From Rugalucina vietnamica (lineage: Eukaryota; Mollusca; Bivalvia; Lucinida; Lucinidae), in contig OZ024870.1 in the NCBI GenBank assembly GCA_964017185.1, positions 65,968,312 to 66,032,311 of the forward strand: a DNA stretch of 64,000 bases. The letters are read 5' to 3'. Shown here in pieces: positions 1 through 11,378 of this stretch. A program made the position numbers and the translations under genes. How positions within the stretch are numbered: the stretch's first letter is position 1; every line of letters starts with the position of its first letter. Below the pieces are notes generated by a model. It was not told the DNA's origin. It saw only the letters and a program-made list of their open reading frames with translations, and did no database searches.

Positions 1-547
1 GACGTCAGACCTTCCATGAAATACCTTAGGTGCACAATGTTACCGGACTACACCGTAAATTTAAATTAATGTTTGTAAGGTAATATAATGCGCTTTAAGT
101 TGAGACTAGCATAAGATTTACTTCAGGTATCCTTTGAGAATTAATAGCCGATAACCACTAGTTGATCGATCACTGGTCCCTGATCGATCACTGGTCGCCT
201 TACGCTAGCGATATTTGAATTACATAACAGTATAATATGGATACTGGTTTTTACCGGCAAAGTACACTAGTCTAAGATCAGCCAATGTGTATATTTGTAG
301 CCAAAAATGAACATTTTTGACCAAAATATTTTATCAAAATTGTCTGAAGGAGAGGATAGGTTGCACTGACCATTTCTGATATATTTTTTGTCAATCATTG
401 CTAGAGAACAGCTGAAACGGTCGCCGAAAATACCGTTTTTAGCGCGAAAACTAATGACATTTGCTACTTTGCTGAAGCTGTAAATGCGGTCTCATGTCCT
501 CAGTTTTGTCTTACTTGCATCTGAAATGTGAAAAACAACTATTTATT
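1..547. other. Intergenic, no gene recognised
   Basis: AT-rich sequence without a convincing exon. The only local structure is a 16-bp direct repeat (TGATCGATCACTGGTC) at about 161-194. Confidence 0.5.
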
Positions 548-2162
548 ATACCCCCCCCGCAAAAAGAAGTTTTAGGGGGGTATACTGTTTTCAGCCTGTC
601 CGTCATTCCGTGATTCCGTCATTCTGTCATTCCGTCAACATTTTTACATCTTTGCTGAATAACTTGAGTAGCTTTTGTCTGATTTGTTTCAAATTTTCAC
701 CACACTTGCACCATCAGACAATACATGTGTGATTTGAATTTAAGGGCTCAAGGGTCAGTATTGCAAGAGTTATGGGACTTTTTAAGTCTTCATATAACAT
801 GTTTGCCATAGTACTGAAAATACATAATTTGTGAAATCAACTCCTCTTACAGCTTTCACTGTTTCCTTTTAATATTTTGCTGATATGTTTCAGATAAATT
901 ACAGATGTGCATGAACACTTGTCATTATGAAAAAAAATCATTTTTGACAAATTTACAGCATTTTTAACTTAGCAAATTTTCTATAATTGCTTATATTCAA
1001 TAATGGTTTGTAGTGCATACTTTGTGAAATCAACTCCTCTTAGGGCTTTCAGTATTTCTTTTCAGTACTTAGCAGACATGTTACAGACATATTGAAGATG
1101 TGCATGTAGAATTATGATGCTGAAAAAATAATTTTTGACAAATTTACAGCATTTTTTAACTTTGCCATTTTTCGACTTTGCAGCAGCATTTTGACATCTT
1201 AGCTGAATAACTTGAGTAGCTTTTGCCTGATTTGTTTCAAATTTTCACCACACTTGCTCCATTAGGTAATACATGTGTGGTATGAATTTAGGGGCTCAAG
1301 GGTCAGTATTGCAAGAGTTATGGGACTTTTTAAGTCTTCATCAAACATGTTTGCCATAGTACTGAAAATACATACTTTGTGAAATCAACTCCTCTTACAG
1401 CTTTCAATGTTTCCTTTTAATATTTTGCTGTTATATTTCAGATGTATTGCAGATGTGCATGAACACTTGTCATTATGAAAAAAAATCGTTTTTGACAAAT
1501 TTACAGCATTTTTAACTTAGCAAATTTTCTATAATTGCTTATATTCAATAATGGTTGGTAGTGCATACTTTGTGAAATCAACTCCTCCTAGGGCTTTCAG
1601 TATTTCTTTTCAGTACTTTGCAGACATGTTACAGACATATTGAAAATGTGCATATAGAATTATAATGCTGAAAATATAATTTTTGTCAAATTTACTGCAT
1701 TTTTTAACTTTGCCATTTTTCGACCATTGCTTATATACAATAATGGTTGGTAGTTAATAGTTTGTGAAATCAACTTCTCCTAGGGCTTTCAGTATTTCTT
1801 TTCAATACTTTGCAGACATGTTCCACACATATTGAAGATGTGCATGAAGAATTAAAATGCTGAAAAAAATAATTTTTGACAAATTTACAGCAATTTTTAA
1901 CATAGCCATTTTTGACCATTGCTTATACAGTAATGGTTGGTAGTGCATAGTTTGTGAAATCAACTCCTCCTAGGACTTTCAGTATTTCTTTTCAGTACTT
2001 TTCAGACATGTTCCACACATATTGAAGATGTGCATGAAGAATTATAATGATGAAAAAATAATTTTTGACAAATTTACAGCATTTTTTCACATAGCCATTT
2101 TTTGACCATTGCTATTTTGCGTGGGGTATACTGAAAGCCTTGCTTGCAGCCAATTTCTAGTT
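548..2162 (+). mobile_element. E1, Helentron-like (HINE/pearl type) element with tandem core
   Basis: Starts ATACCCCCCCC after TT; the head arm is matched by AGGGGGGTATACTG at 583-596. A TCCGTCATTCCGTGATTCCGTC microsatellite-like stretch follows, then diverged tandem monomers with the recurring phrase TTTGTGAAATCAACTCCTC, inside which a larger unit of about 547 bp repeats (about 661 and 1208). The tail GTGGGGTATACTG repeats the second head arm and is followed by a small hairpin (AAGCCTTGCTTGCAGCC) and TTTCTAGTT. No transposase; non-autonomous. Monomers differ by tens of percent, so the copy is old. Confidence 0.7.
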
Positions 2163-2261
2163 AAATTTGGTTGCTGCTACGTCCTAAAATTAAGTTGACA
2201 AAATGTGTGCCAAGAAACAAGAAATTTTCTCCCAAACCAAGTGTTGACTTTTGTAAAAAAT

Positions 2262-4045
2262 GGGTCCGTGACACTTCGCCGAAAACCACTTTGCCGAAAA
2301 GACACTTCGCCGAAACGACATTTTGCCGAATGCGACACTTCGCCGAAATATTGCCGAAAATACAGTACAGTCCAGGGGGATTTTCACCAGCCCACCCACC
2401 CCCGCGGAGAGGGGCTGCAAGAAAAAGGATTAAAATTTTAATATCCACCGCGGAAACGCCCTAGTCGGCGGGATAGCGGAGTTTCCGCGGCGGGGTAAAG
2501 AAGTAGAAATTTTATCGTCCGCGCTTACTTGTATTTTTTGTCTCTAACTTTCCAACACGGACCCGCGGTGGAATGAGGATGAATAAGGAAAGTGGGTGGG
2601 GCTTGTTTCCAATTTATTGTAATGCATACGTGTACTTAGACCCGAGTTTAAATCTAATTTGATTATTATTTTTGTTTCATGTATCTTAATTAAAAATACA
2701 TGTTTTACGATCATAAAGTGTAAATGCATTTCTGTCATGAAAATCCCAGATTCTGCATGCTTGTAGAATCACTTTAGTGAATGATATAAGATATGGTATG
2801 ACGCACACACACCTAAAGGCAAACAGAGAGAGCAAGAGAGAGAGAGAGATCTTATTTTCATGTGACAATAATAGACACAAGGTTAACATAGGTAATTGCT
2901 TACCTGTCAATCATTATGACGTCATTACTTTTCATTGGAAATAAAAATTAAAACTGAGATCCTTTAAGAGCAGTGAACACATTAATGAGAAAGGGGGTGG
3001 GCCATACCGCGGTTTCGACTATTAAAGCCTTGTCAGTGACCCTTTAGGTTTGGCAACATGGAGCCAAAGAGAATTACTAAAATTTTGCAACTTTTAACAT
3101 GGTTGTCGATACAAAGACTTGTATTATCTAAATGGGACCAACTATATTAAACATTGGTAAGAAAATGAATCTTAACCGAAAATAAATTTCTGATTTCTCA
3201 GAATATCATCGCTGATCTCAAAGGACCAAAAAGAAAATATAACCTGCACTATGGATGATGTACGGGGAGACTTTTTAGGGCCGCCACACGGCACAACACC
3301 AGCTACAGTAATAGCAATGGAAATCCGCCGCAAACCCACGGTGGAATTATACATGTAACGGGAGGATCCTCCGCGGATCCGCCGCGGATTGCGGCGGGAT
3401 TAAAATATTCCGCGGTGGGATTATAAGCGGACAGGTGAGCGGGATTGCGGGGGGCTCAGAGAAATCGTCCGCGGGGGTGGGTGGGCTGGTGAAAATCCCC
3501 CTGGACTGTACTGTAGGATGTTTTAAGAGTATTTTATTATATATAATGTGAATTTTTCATAACTTTTACTTAAATCCACAGCATTATAACGGTTTTAACG
3601 ATTACATTTGAGGCATTCTAAATTCTTGTGGAAATAAATGATTAGGTACATCAATGACCAATTATGGCGATCAAACTAATTAATATATGACCAATATAAA
3701 ACATGGCGATTAACCTAATTAATTAATCGTATTATTATTGACATGAACAACGCATCTTTTTCATAGAATATAGGCAAGCAGTATATCTCGAGAAATGACG
3801 TCACAGAACACGGCGTCCTATCGGGGGGAGGTATTATATAAAACGTAATTATAATGAACTGATGTTAAGTCTCCATTAAGACAATTAAGGCTTGTCTTAT
3901 TACGTTAGTTTCCCTCAAGCATGACAAATTGTTAGCCATTTGAAACTTTCGGCGAAGTGTCGCAGCGGAGAAGAATTTTTGGCATTGTGTCGTTTCGGCG
4001 AAATGTCTTTTCGGCGAAGCGGTTTTCGGCAACGTGTTGTGCACC
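2262..4045. mobile_element. DNA transposon relic with TIRs built of iterated TTCGCCGAAA
   Basis: Left end 2262-2360 carries CACTTCGCCGAAA-like words at about 20-bp spacing; the right end 3945-4045 carries the inverted forms (TTTCGGCGAAGTGTCG, TTTCGGCGAAATGTC, TTCGGCGAAGCGGTTTTCGG). The arms pair as inverted repeats over about 90 bp. No transposase is visible between them. A separate TA-flanked element (2363-3513) has landed in the inner edge of the left arm. Superfamily unassigned. Confidence 0.65.
2363..3513. mobile_element. TA-flanked TIR element (Tc1/mariner-like ends), nested
   Basis: TA duplicated at 2361-2362 and 3514-3515 flanks CAGTACAGTCCAGGGGGATT and its inverted complement; the arms match over roughly 45 bp and continue through CACCAGCCCACCCACCCCCG. 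Length 1,151 bp, GC-rich subterminal arms, no transposase seen. TA duplication and a CAGT start fit Tc1/mariner-type MITEs. It contains a segment (2938-3314) also present inside the satellite at 21033-21402. Confidence 0.7.
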
Positions 4046-4780
4046 GGTAAAAATACACATTCAATTTGCATGTGATAAATTAGAAATGAAAACTAAAAAT
4101 TGGGGATCAAAATAAAAAATAATAAGAAACACAAAAGAGGTATTTTAAAATGTTGCCTTATTAAACCTCCAATAAAGAAAGTCAATAATTTGGTGTCATT
4201 ATTTTCAAAATCAGTGTACTTACACCACTGTGACAATGTGGCTTGCAAAGTGACCCTGAAGTTCTGAACTGTAGGCACTGTGAACAGACAGTAAATGTAG
4301 TGTGGAACAACAACTTTACATCTCAACTAGTATCACACAACAAACTGTACAATCGCAGGTCAGCCCTGTGACCCCTTCCCAACGTCTCCTTGTACCAAGA
4401 TATGATGTAACGCAAATTAAGTGCTAGTGCTTTAATCAACTGCACAGACTTTGTCTAGAAACATGAAGCTGTATTTGTGAATTCCAACAGTCTATTCAAA
4501 TTGGCTAATTAAAATTAGCTCAAATGTCTAAGCAAGCCAAAGGGATTAATCAAATTTCTTCTCATGTCACTCAATAAAGCCCCTTTCCTGTTGGGGCAAT
4601 ATATTGTGGTATTATTACAATACACTTCCCATATCCCATATATCGCAATATATCGCGATACGCTTTTGGAATATTGTGACAGCCCTACATTTTAGTGCAT
4701 AACAAACGTAATAAATCTGTGTAAATACCTACATTACAGTCAAATATTTGGCGGGATATCTACAGTGCAATGGCGGAAAG
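4046..4780. other. No gene; short hAT-like remnant near 4594-4690
   Basis: AT-rich. The stretch ATATCGCAATATATCGCGATACGCTTTTGGAATATTGTGACAGCCCT (4640-4685, read in pieces) resembles the ends of an old repeat seen in many animals; the other end is not found. Confidence 0.35.
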
Positions 4781-5140
4781 CAGAGGGACATAGTTTTTGG
4801 CTTTCCGTCCCCCTACAGTAGTATGTACCTTTTGTGCGCAACTTCTCCTACAGTTTTATTCCGATTCTTTTGAAACTTTACAGATGTCTTCACCATGCTT
4901 TGAAAATATGCATAACATTTGGATATAATCCTCAGGTTAATTTTGTCACTTTTTTTGCAATTTGAACTTAGCCATTTTTGGGCATTTTTTACAATAGCAA
5001 TGAACTTGAAGGTGAATGGACAGTGGGTACCTTGTCCGACAGTTTCATGCCAATGTTTTCAACATGGACTGAAGATATGCATATCATATGGATATAATCC
5101 TCAGATTATTTTTTATATCCCGCCACTTAAAAAAGATGTT

Positions 5141-7416
5141 ATACCCTCAAAAAAAAATTGCGTTCGAGCGTCCATCTCTGTCCGTCCGTCCGTCTGTCTG
5201 TCCGTCCGTCAGCGTTTCGTTTCCGGACTCTATCTTGAGCATTTATTGACCGATTTTCTTCAAACTTTGTATAGGAGTTCATATCAGGAAGGAGTGGTTT
5301 GGGATTGAAGATGGGTTAATTTCGTCAAATAAGTACAGAGTTATTGCCCTTGATTTACGTTAAAATTTTGTTTCCGGGCTCTATCTTGAGAATTTATTGA
5401 CTGATTTTCTTCAAACTTTGTATAGGAGTTCATACCAAAAGGGAGTGGTCTGGGATTGAAGATGGGTAAATTTCGTCAAATATATACAGAGTTATGGCCC
5501 TTGATTTACGTTAAAATTTTGTTTCCGGGCTTTATCTTGAGCATTTATTGACCGATTTTCTTCAAACTTTGTATAGGAGTTCATACCAAGAAGGAGTGAT
5601 CTGGGATTGAAGATGGGTAAATTTCGTCAAATAAGTACAGAGTTATGGCCCTTGATTTACATTAAAATTTTGTTTCCGGGCTCTATCTTGAGCATTTATT
5701 GACCAATTTTTTCAAACTTAGTATATGAATTTATACCAGAAAGGAGTGATTTGGGATTGACGATGGGTGAATTTTGTCAAATAAGTACAGAGTTATGGCC
5801 CTTGTTTATGTTAAAATTTTGTTTCCAGACTATCTTGAGCATTTATTGACTAATTTTCTTCAAACTTTGTATAGGAGTTCATATCAAGAAGGAGTGGTTT
5901 GGGATTGAAAATGAATAAATTTTGTTAAATAAGTACAGAGTTATGGCCCATGATTTACATTAAAATTTCGTTTCCTGCCTCTGTTTTGTGCATTTATCAT
6001 CCAATTTTCTTCAAACTTTGTATAAAAGTTCAAATCAGGAAGTAGTGGTTTGGGATTGAAGATGGGTAATTTTTACCAATGTATACAGAGTTATGATCCT
6101 TCATTTATGACAAAATTTTGTTCTGCTCTTTATCTTGAGAATTGATTGACAAACATTTTTGCTAAATTATGTCTTCCCCCTTCAGGGTCGGGAGACATAT
6201 TGTTTTTCCCCGTGCGTCTGTCTGTCCGTCCGTCCCTCTGTCTGTCCGTCACAAATTGTGTCCGCTCTATAACTTGAAAACCGTTAAAGATTTTTCAATG
6301 AAACTTGGTACGTTTGTAAACCACGACGAGACGATGTGTCATGCACAAGAACCATAACTCTAGCTTGAGTATTTTTGGAGTTATTTCCCTTCGATTATTT
6401 TCGATACAATTTCGTGTCCGCTCTATAACTTGAAAACCATTTATTATTAATCTTAAGATCTTAATAAGATTTTTCAATAAAACTTGGTACACTTATTAAG
6501 CATGATCAGACGATGTGTCGTGCACAAGAACCATAACTCTGGCTTGAGTATTTTATGAGTTATTTCCCTTTGATTATTTTCCATACAATTTTGTATGCAG
6601 TCTATAACTCGAAAACCATAAGAGCTTGGTACACTTATAAAGCATGATGAGATGATGTGTCGTGCTAAAGAACCATAACTCTTACTTGCATATCTCTGGA
6701 GTAATTTCCCTTTGATTATTTTCCATACAATTTTGTGTCCACTCTATAACTTGAAAACCGTAAGAGAAATTTCAGTGAAACTTGCTACACTTATAAAGCA
6801 ATGCGTCATGCACAAGCATTATAACTCTTGCTTTCATATCTTTGGAGTTATTTCCCTTTGATTATTTTCCATACAATTTCATGTCTGCTCTATAACTTGA
6901 AAACCATAAGAAATATTTCAATGAAACTTGGTACACTTATAAAGCACGATAAGATGAAGTGTCATGCTAAAGAACCATAACTCTTGCTTGCATATCTTTG
7001 GAGTTATTTCCCTTTGATTATTTTTCATACAATTTTGTGTCTGCTCTATAACTCAAAAACCATTAGAGATTTTTCAATGAAACATGGTACAATTATAAAG
7101 CATGATGAGATGATGTGCCATGCACAAGAATCATTACTCTTGCTTTCATATCTTTGGGGTTATTTCCCTTTGATTATTTTCCATACAATTTCGTGCCCGC
7201 TCTATAACTTGAAAACCGTAAGAGATATTTCAATGAAACTTGGTACACTTATAAAACAGAATGACAGGATATGTGATGCACAAGAACTATAATGCTTGCT
7301 TGCATATTTTGGACATGCACATAGAAAGGGGGGAGACATCAGTTTTCACATAGAAAACAAATTCTAGTTAAATTTGCGTGGCAGGGCATCATGCATGCCT
7401 GCAGCGCTTTTATTTC
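5141..7416 (+). mobile_element. E2, Helentron-like element interrupted by E3
   Basis: Head ATACCCTC at 5141, then a CCGTCCGTCCGTCTGTCTGTCC tract (5180-5210, read in pieces) and about six 170-185 bp monomers sharing CTTCAAACTTTGTATAGGAG and TACAGAGTTATGGCC. The array stops at 6168, where E3 starts. GCAGGGCATCATGCATGCCTGC at 7381-7402 looks like the E2 tail on the far side. The tail assignment is inference. Confidence 0.5.
6169..7369 (+). mobile_element. E3, Helentron-like element nested in E2
   Basis: Head ATGTCTTCCCCC / GGGAGACATATTG, a CTGTCTGTCCGTCCGTCC tract, then about seven monomers with CTCTATAACTTGAAAACC and TTATTTCCCTTTGATTATTT. Tail GGGGGGAGACATCAG, hairpin GTTTTCACATAGAAAAC, end ATTCTAGTT at 7369. 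Head and tail arms match each other. Confidence 0.7.
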
Positions 7417-7689
7417 ACAAGTTGAATTTAGTCATTTTTTCCGGCATTTTAGTGTGTGGTTAGAGGATACCTTGTGTGCGCAGCTCCTCCAACAATCTAA
7501 TTCCGATACTTTTTACATGACCATGCTTTGAAGATATGCATGTGGTTGAGATATACTCCTAAAGTTATTTTTTTTGTCTCTTTTTTTGCTTTGAAGATAT
7601 GCATGTGTTTTGGATGTAATCCCCAAATTATTTTTTGTCATTTTTTTACAATTTGCACTTAGTCATTTTTCAGGCATTTTCAGTGAGTC

Positions 7690-7796
7690 ACACATGTGTC
7701 CCTCGAACCCACACCAGACACAGCAGCGAGATGCTTAAATAATAAAGCGCAGTAATAAAGGCAGCCCTCTCAACCACTCGGCCATGGAGGGGGCCT
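7690..7796 (-). mobile_element. tRNA-derived SINE fragment
   Basis: On the minus strand CCATGGCCGAGTGGTTGAGAG gives a Leu/Ser-type A box, and GGTGTGGGTTCGAGG a B box. The head matches the SINE at 42632. Confidence 0.55.
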
Positions 7797-8140
7797 TAAA
7801 CCTGTTGGGGACATAGTGTTTCAAAAACACATTTTCTTTTTCGTTTGAACTAAGTCATTTTTAGGCATTTTGACTCTGAAAGTGAATGGATAGTGGGTAT
7901 ATTGTGTGCGCATCTGTTCCTACAGTTTTATTCTGATTCTTTTGCAGCTTTACAGATGTCTTGACCATGCTTTTAGGATGCGCATATGGTTTGGATATAA
8001 TATTCAGTTTAATTTTTATCACTTTTTCGAAATTTGAACGTAGTCGTTTTTCAGGCATTTTCACTAAGAAAGTGCATGTGGTTTGGATATATACATGTAC
8101 ATGTATTATTCTCAGATTATATTTGTGTAACTAACAGTCA

Positions 8141-8690
8141 AGGCGGGATACATAAATTCTTTGATTTTGCTTGTTTTTTTTTTTTTTTTTTGTTTTTTTT
8201 CTTTATTGATACCCAATATTATTATATTGTTGGATACGCATGTCATTACCCAATTAAAATCTTATATAACCAATTACGCCAAAAATGGGTACGTAAATAC
8301 CCAAAAGGTATAAATCCTTATCTGGAGCACTGAAATTGAAAGAGCATCTAAGTTTCAGCTGCTCGCCTCAACAGACGGGACAGCGACGAGCACACGCAGA
8401 AGCTCGATATGGTACGTGACATCAAATTTCGGTATCTAAAATGTTACATGATTGAATGGCTTTTTTCTGATTTTTGAGACCTCATCAAAACGGAAATGGT
8501 ACTGCACCAAAATGACCAAATATGGAAACAAGCTTCATTTTGTAAACAAAAAAGTTATACAAATTAAAGCTTTCATTAAAATCCCATATCTTATAGTAAT
8601 TACAATATCACAAAAATTTTACTTATTCACAAACTGACGCAAATTTTCTAATTCTACCTCAAAAAACAGGTACCGAGGCGGTTTGCATGC
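8141..8690. other. No gene recognised
   Basis: Contains a poly-T run (8170-8210) and AT-rich DNA with only short, uninformative open frames. Confidence 0.45.
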
Positions 8691-8699
8691 TGTTGGGAG

Positions 8700-8928
8700 C
8701 ACTCCCAATGGAAGCAGAAATACATAAAAGACAATTAACCCATATTTGACGAATCGATTTCCCCATCATTATCATTTTGGTGAGTCCACTTTCATTTTAG
8801 GGGCGTCAGGAGTGATTTTTAAATTTTATTCAATTTTTCAATGAAAATTCTCTAAGCAAACAGAATAGCCCCTGCGGCTATTCTGTTTGCCTATGTCCCA
8901 TAAAAGGGACGCCAGGCTAAAATGCGAT
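8700..8928 (+). mobile_element. F3 repeat with terminal hairpin, copy 1
   Basis: Shares AACCCATATTTGACG, ATGATAATG-type and GTCAGGAGTGATTTTTAAAT blocks with the copies at 32135-32345 and 43705-43990, and ends in a strong hairpin GCAAACAGAATAGCCCC / GGGGCTATTCTGTTTGC at 8858-8892. Family unassigned. Confidence 0.55.
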
Positions 8929-9449
8929 AAGCTTTCTCCATAAATTATTGTACATGTAAATTATGAGTGACTATAAATGTTTACAAGAACTGGTTGAAAG
9001 GCAGTTGGCCTGTTGTTTCAACATTCAGTGAAGCTTCTTCTATATGGTTAACAGAGTGCTCATGTCAGAAGTATGAACTTTCCAACAGTGGTGCATATCT
9101 TAAGTTTGGATTCTATATTATGAAAATACATGTAACTTTGAAATTTTTTTTGAAATCTGGGCCGATTTTTGTTGGCTTTATAATTCCGTTTGGAGAATAA
9201 TGTCAAGACTTACGAGGCTCTAGTCCATGATGACTAGATGATCTTATCTTACATTTTACCTTCTGACTGCCCATCAGACTGCTTTGAGTCTTTAACCCAT
9301 GATATATGGACAAGTACCATTTCTGATGCTCTACCACCCCTAATAATAGCCATTATATTGAATAGCTTTTGAAAAATTTTATGGTGGTGTTTCTTTTAAA
9401 GAGTTTGTGGTGTACAATGCTGAAAAAGAATTATGGTTTGATCCACTTC
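8929..9449. other. No gene recognised
   Basis: AT-rich spacer; open frames are short and without recognisable domains. Confidence 0.4.
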
Positions 9450-9651
9450 ATGAGAAAAATGGATTTTGCCTATGCGAAGACAAACCTGATCAGCGCCTTT
9501 GTTTGCGCTACAGGGATATATTACAATTTCTCTACTTTCTAGATCCAAAGTTTCCAGCCTGTAGCCATCTTCTGTGCTTCAAGTACAGTACAGCTCGGTT
9601 TATCGGACTTGTTCTGAAACGACAATATTGTTTTTCTCATGACATGGCCCT
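9450..9651 (-). mobile_element. F1 foldback MITE copy, diverged
   Basis: Retains CTGATCAGCGCCTTTGTTT and the GACTTGTTCTGAAAC block, but lacks half of the central hairpin. Confidence 0.7.
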
Positions 9652-9691
9652 GAGATTCTGAGTTTTCTAGAACTTTGTTTCCAGAATAGTA

Positions 9692-9906
9692 TGAGTCTTT
9701 ACATGAGAAAACTGACAATTTGAGTTTCCGACCAGGTCCGACATAAACCGGCCTGTACAGTCACAGAAGCAGGCTTGAAGCTTGAAACTTTGGATGTGAG
9801 GAGAAAAGGGATTGTACTATCTGTGTAGGGAAAAGAAAGACGCTGATCAGCTGTGCAAACTTATTGCCTTAGTTTTCGCCTATGCAGGTTGTTGGCTTTC
9901 TCATGT
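9692..9906 (+). mobile_element. F1 foldback MITE copy, diverged
   Basis: TTTCCGACCAGGTCCGACAT through TTTTCGCCTATGCAG is kept; the central palindrome is decayed. Opposite orientation to the copy 40 bp upstream, so the pair could form a long hairpin. Confidence 0.75.
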
Positions 9907-10750
9907 TTCCAGAATTAGACATAGTCCTAGTTTTGTGATATCGATCAGTGCAGGCATGGAAGTTCTGTTTTATTGATTGCATCTGCGACAGTGCAATGAC
10001 CAGTTTTCCAATATCAAAAAATGTTTCTTTTTTCTCCTTCAAGAGTTTATCAGAATACCGAGAATGCTGTAAAATGTCATATGCAGTAGCAATGTGTTTA
10101 ACTGTTATACATGTATTTATTAGTAATGCATGTATTTATTAGTAATACATAGGATTTGTTTTGGTGGGGGGAGTGTGGGGACTGTAATAATTTTCAGTAC
10201 TTTCCAGATATTGAAGCCAGATATTCAGTGCTGTAGCTTGCTATACTGAACAAAAGTGAAAATGCGACATACCGGGTAATATTTTATAATATTGTAACAT
10301 GAATGGCTACCCCAGATTTCATTTTAATCCCACATAAGAATTTTATTCAGTGACTATAACTTGCACTTTGATTTGTCTTTGTAGAAGCAAACTAAGCTGT
10401 CAAACAAATTTTAAGACGTAAGAGGTCGGCAAAAAGGCCATGTGAATTTGGTACCATGTGTAGCAAAAGTCCTGAAAATGAGCATTGATCCCATGCACTG
10501 CCAGTGTCGAGTGCTCAATTTGTTAAGTTTTGTATCACAGTCTATAGAAACGGAATGGTCACTTTTCTGAACTGTTACTTGTTAAAATCCATGTAGCACG
10601 AGTCTGTTTGCATTCACACGATCAAACCAAGTGCAAACCATAGCCAAAGAATTAAATTATTATGTGTAATGAAAAGGTTCGCAATGAAATGATATGGAGA
10701 TGAGACCTGGATTTATAGCCTCGTCTGACAGACTGGAGAAGCAGGGATTT
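9907..10750. other. No gene recognised
   Basis: Spacer with a small direct repeat (TGTATTTATTAGTAATGCA, about 10110-10147). No exon or repeat family recognised. Confidence 0.4.
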
Positions 10751-11087
10751 TATTCGGGTGTCTCAGGGGCCGAAATAAGGCCCCATTCCCAATGAGATTT
10801 TAATATGTCACTTTTTTTCCCAATCTAGAGAAAAAAAATCCCGATCACAGCTGAAAATAATTTTTAATAGTTCAATACATTGTGAAATTCAAGTTCTGCT
10901 ATTTGAAATGCTGTTTAACTTTGACTTTATGTTATTATTAAGTATGTCAACTTAATGGAAAATATTATCGACTTTGAATATTTTTAAAATAAATTTCTGA
11001 AATGTGGGGTTTACGTCACTAATTTTCCCAACCAGAAAGGCCCTGGACCCCTTCCCAGAATTGCCAAAAAAAAAAAAAAATCCCTGA
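10751..11087. mobile_element. MITE with CAGGGATTTT TIRs (hAT-like ends)
   Basis: GCAGGGATTTTATTC on the left and AAAAAAATCCCTGAG on the right form short inverted ends. They resemble the 157-bp element at 29057-29213 (TCAGGGATTATTTT). Confidence 0.5.
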
Positions 11088-11097
11088 GAAGCCAAGG

Positions 11098-11378
11098 ACA
11101 TCAGGAAAACATGTCCGTGCAATGAATACCCCCGTAAACCCCACTTTTACATAGTAAAACTGGGGTATGCAGGGGTATACCTATTTTTCTTATTTTTGCT
11201 CCAAAACATAGATTGTGGGTACTCGTTAGAACCGCCTCGGCGAGGCGGTTCTAACTGGTACCCACAATCTATGTTTTGAGCAAAAATAAGAAAAATATCA
11301 AAAATTTTCAGCTAAAATTTTTCAATTTTTAAAGCTCAAAAAATCTCTGTATATTGCATGGGCAAGTTTTCGTAATGA
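11098..11378 (+). mobile_element. F2 foldback MITE, near-consensus copy
   Basis: This entry describes F2. Ends ATCAGGAAAACATGTCCGTG and CATTACGAAAACTTGCCCATG (inverted) are imperfect TIRs. Inside lies an almost perfect palindrome: TTTGCTCCAAAACATAGATT, then GTGGGTACTCGTTAGAACC, a GCCTCGGCGAGGC centre and the inverse. The left arm also carries CCCCACTTTTACATAGTAAA. No coding capacity. Length about 280 bp. Confidence 0.8.

Larger units (their letters stand above)
4781..8140 (+). repeat. Old Helentron-like array hosting nested insertions
   Basis: Monomers with GTGTGCGCA, ACAGTTTTATTCCGATTCTTTT and TTTGGATATAATCCTCAG recur at 4830-5112 and again at 7440-8110. The two parts are separated by elements E2 and E3, and a reversed tRNA-like SINE piece sits at 7690-7796. 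GGCGGGATA near 4751 and 8138 and a GGGGACATAGTGTTTCAAAAACAC tail at 7806 suggest more than one decayed element. Borders are approximate. Confidence 0.45.

Noticed and set aside
9407-9661. 84-codon open frame with Cys residues
   Set aside because: Lies in an F1 MITE; similar frames recur in other F1 copies.
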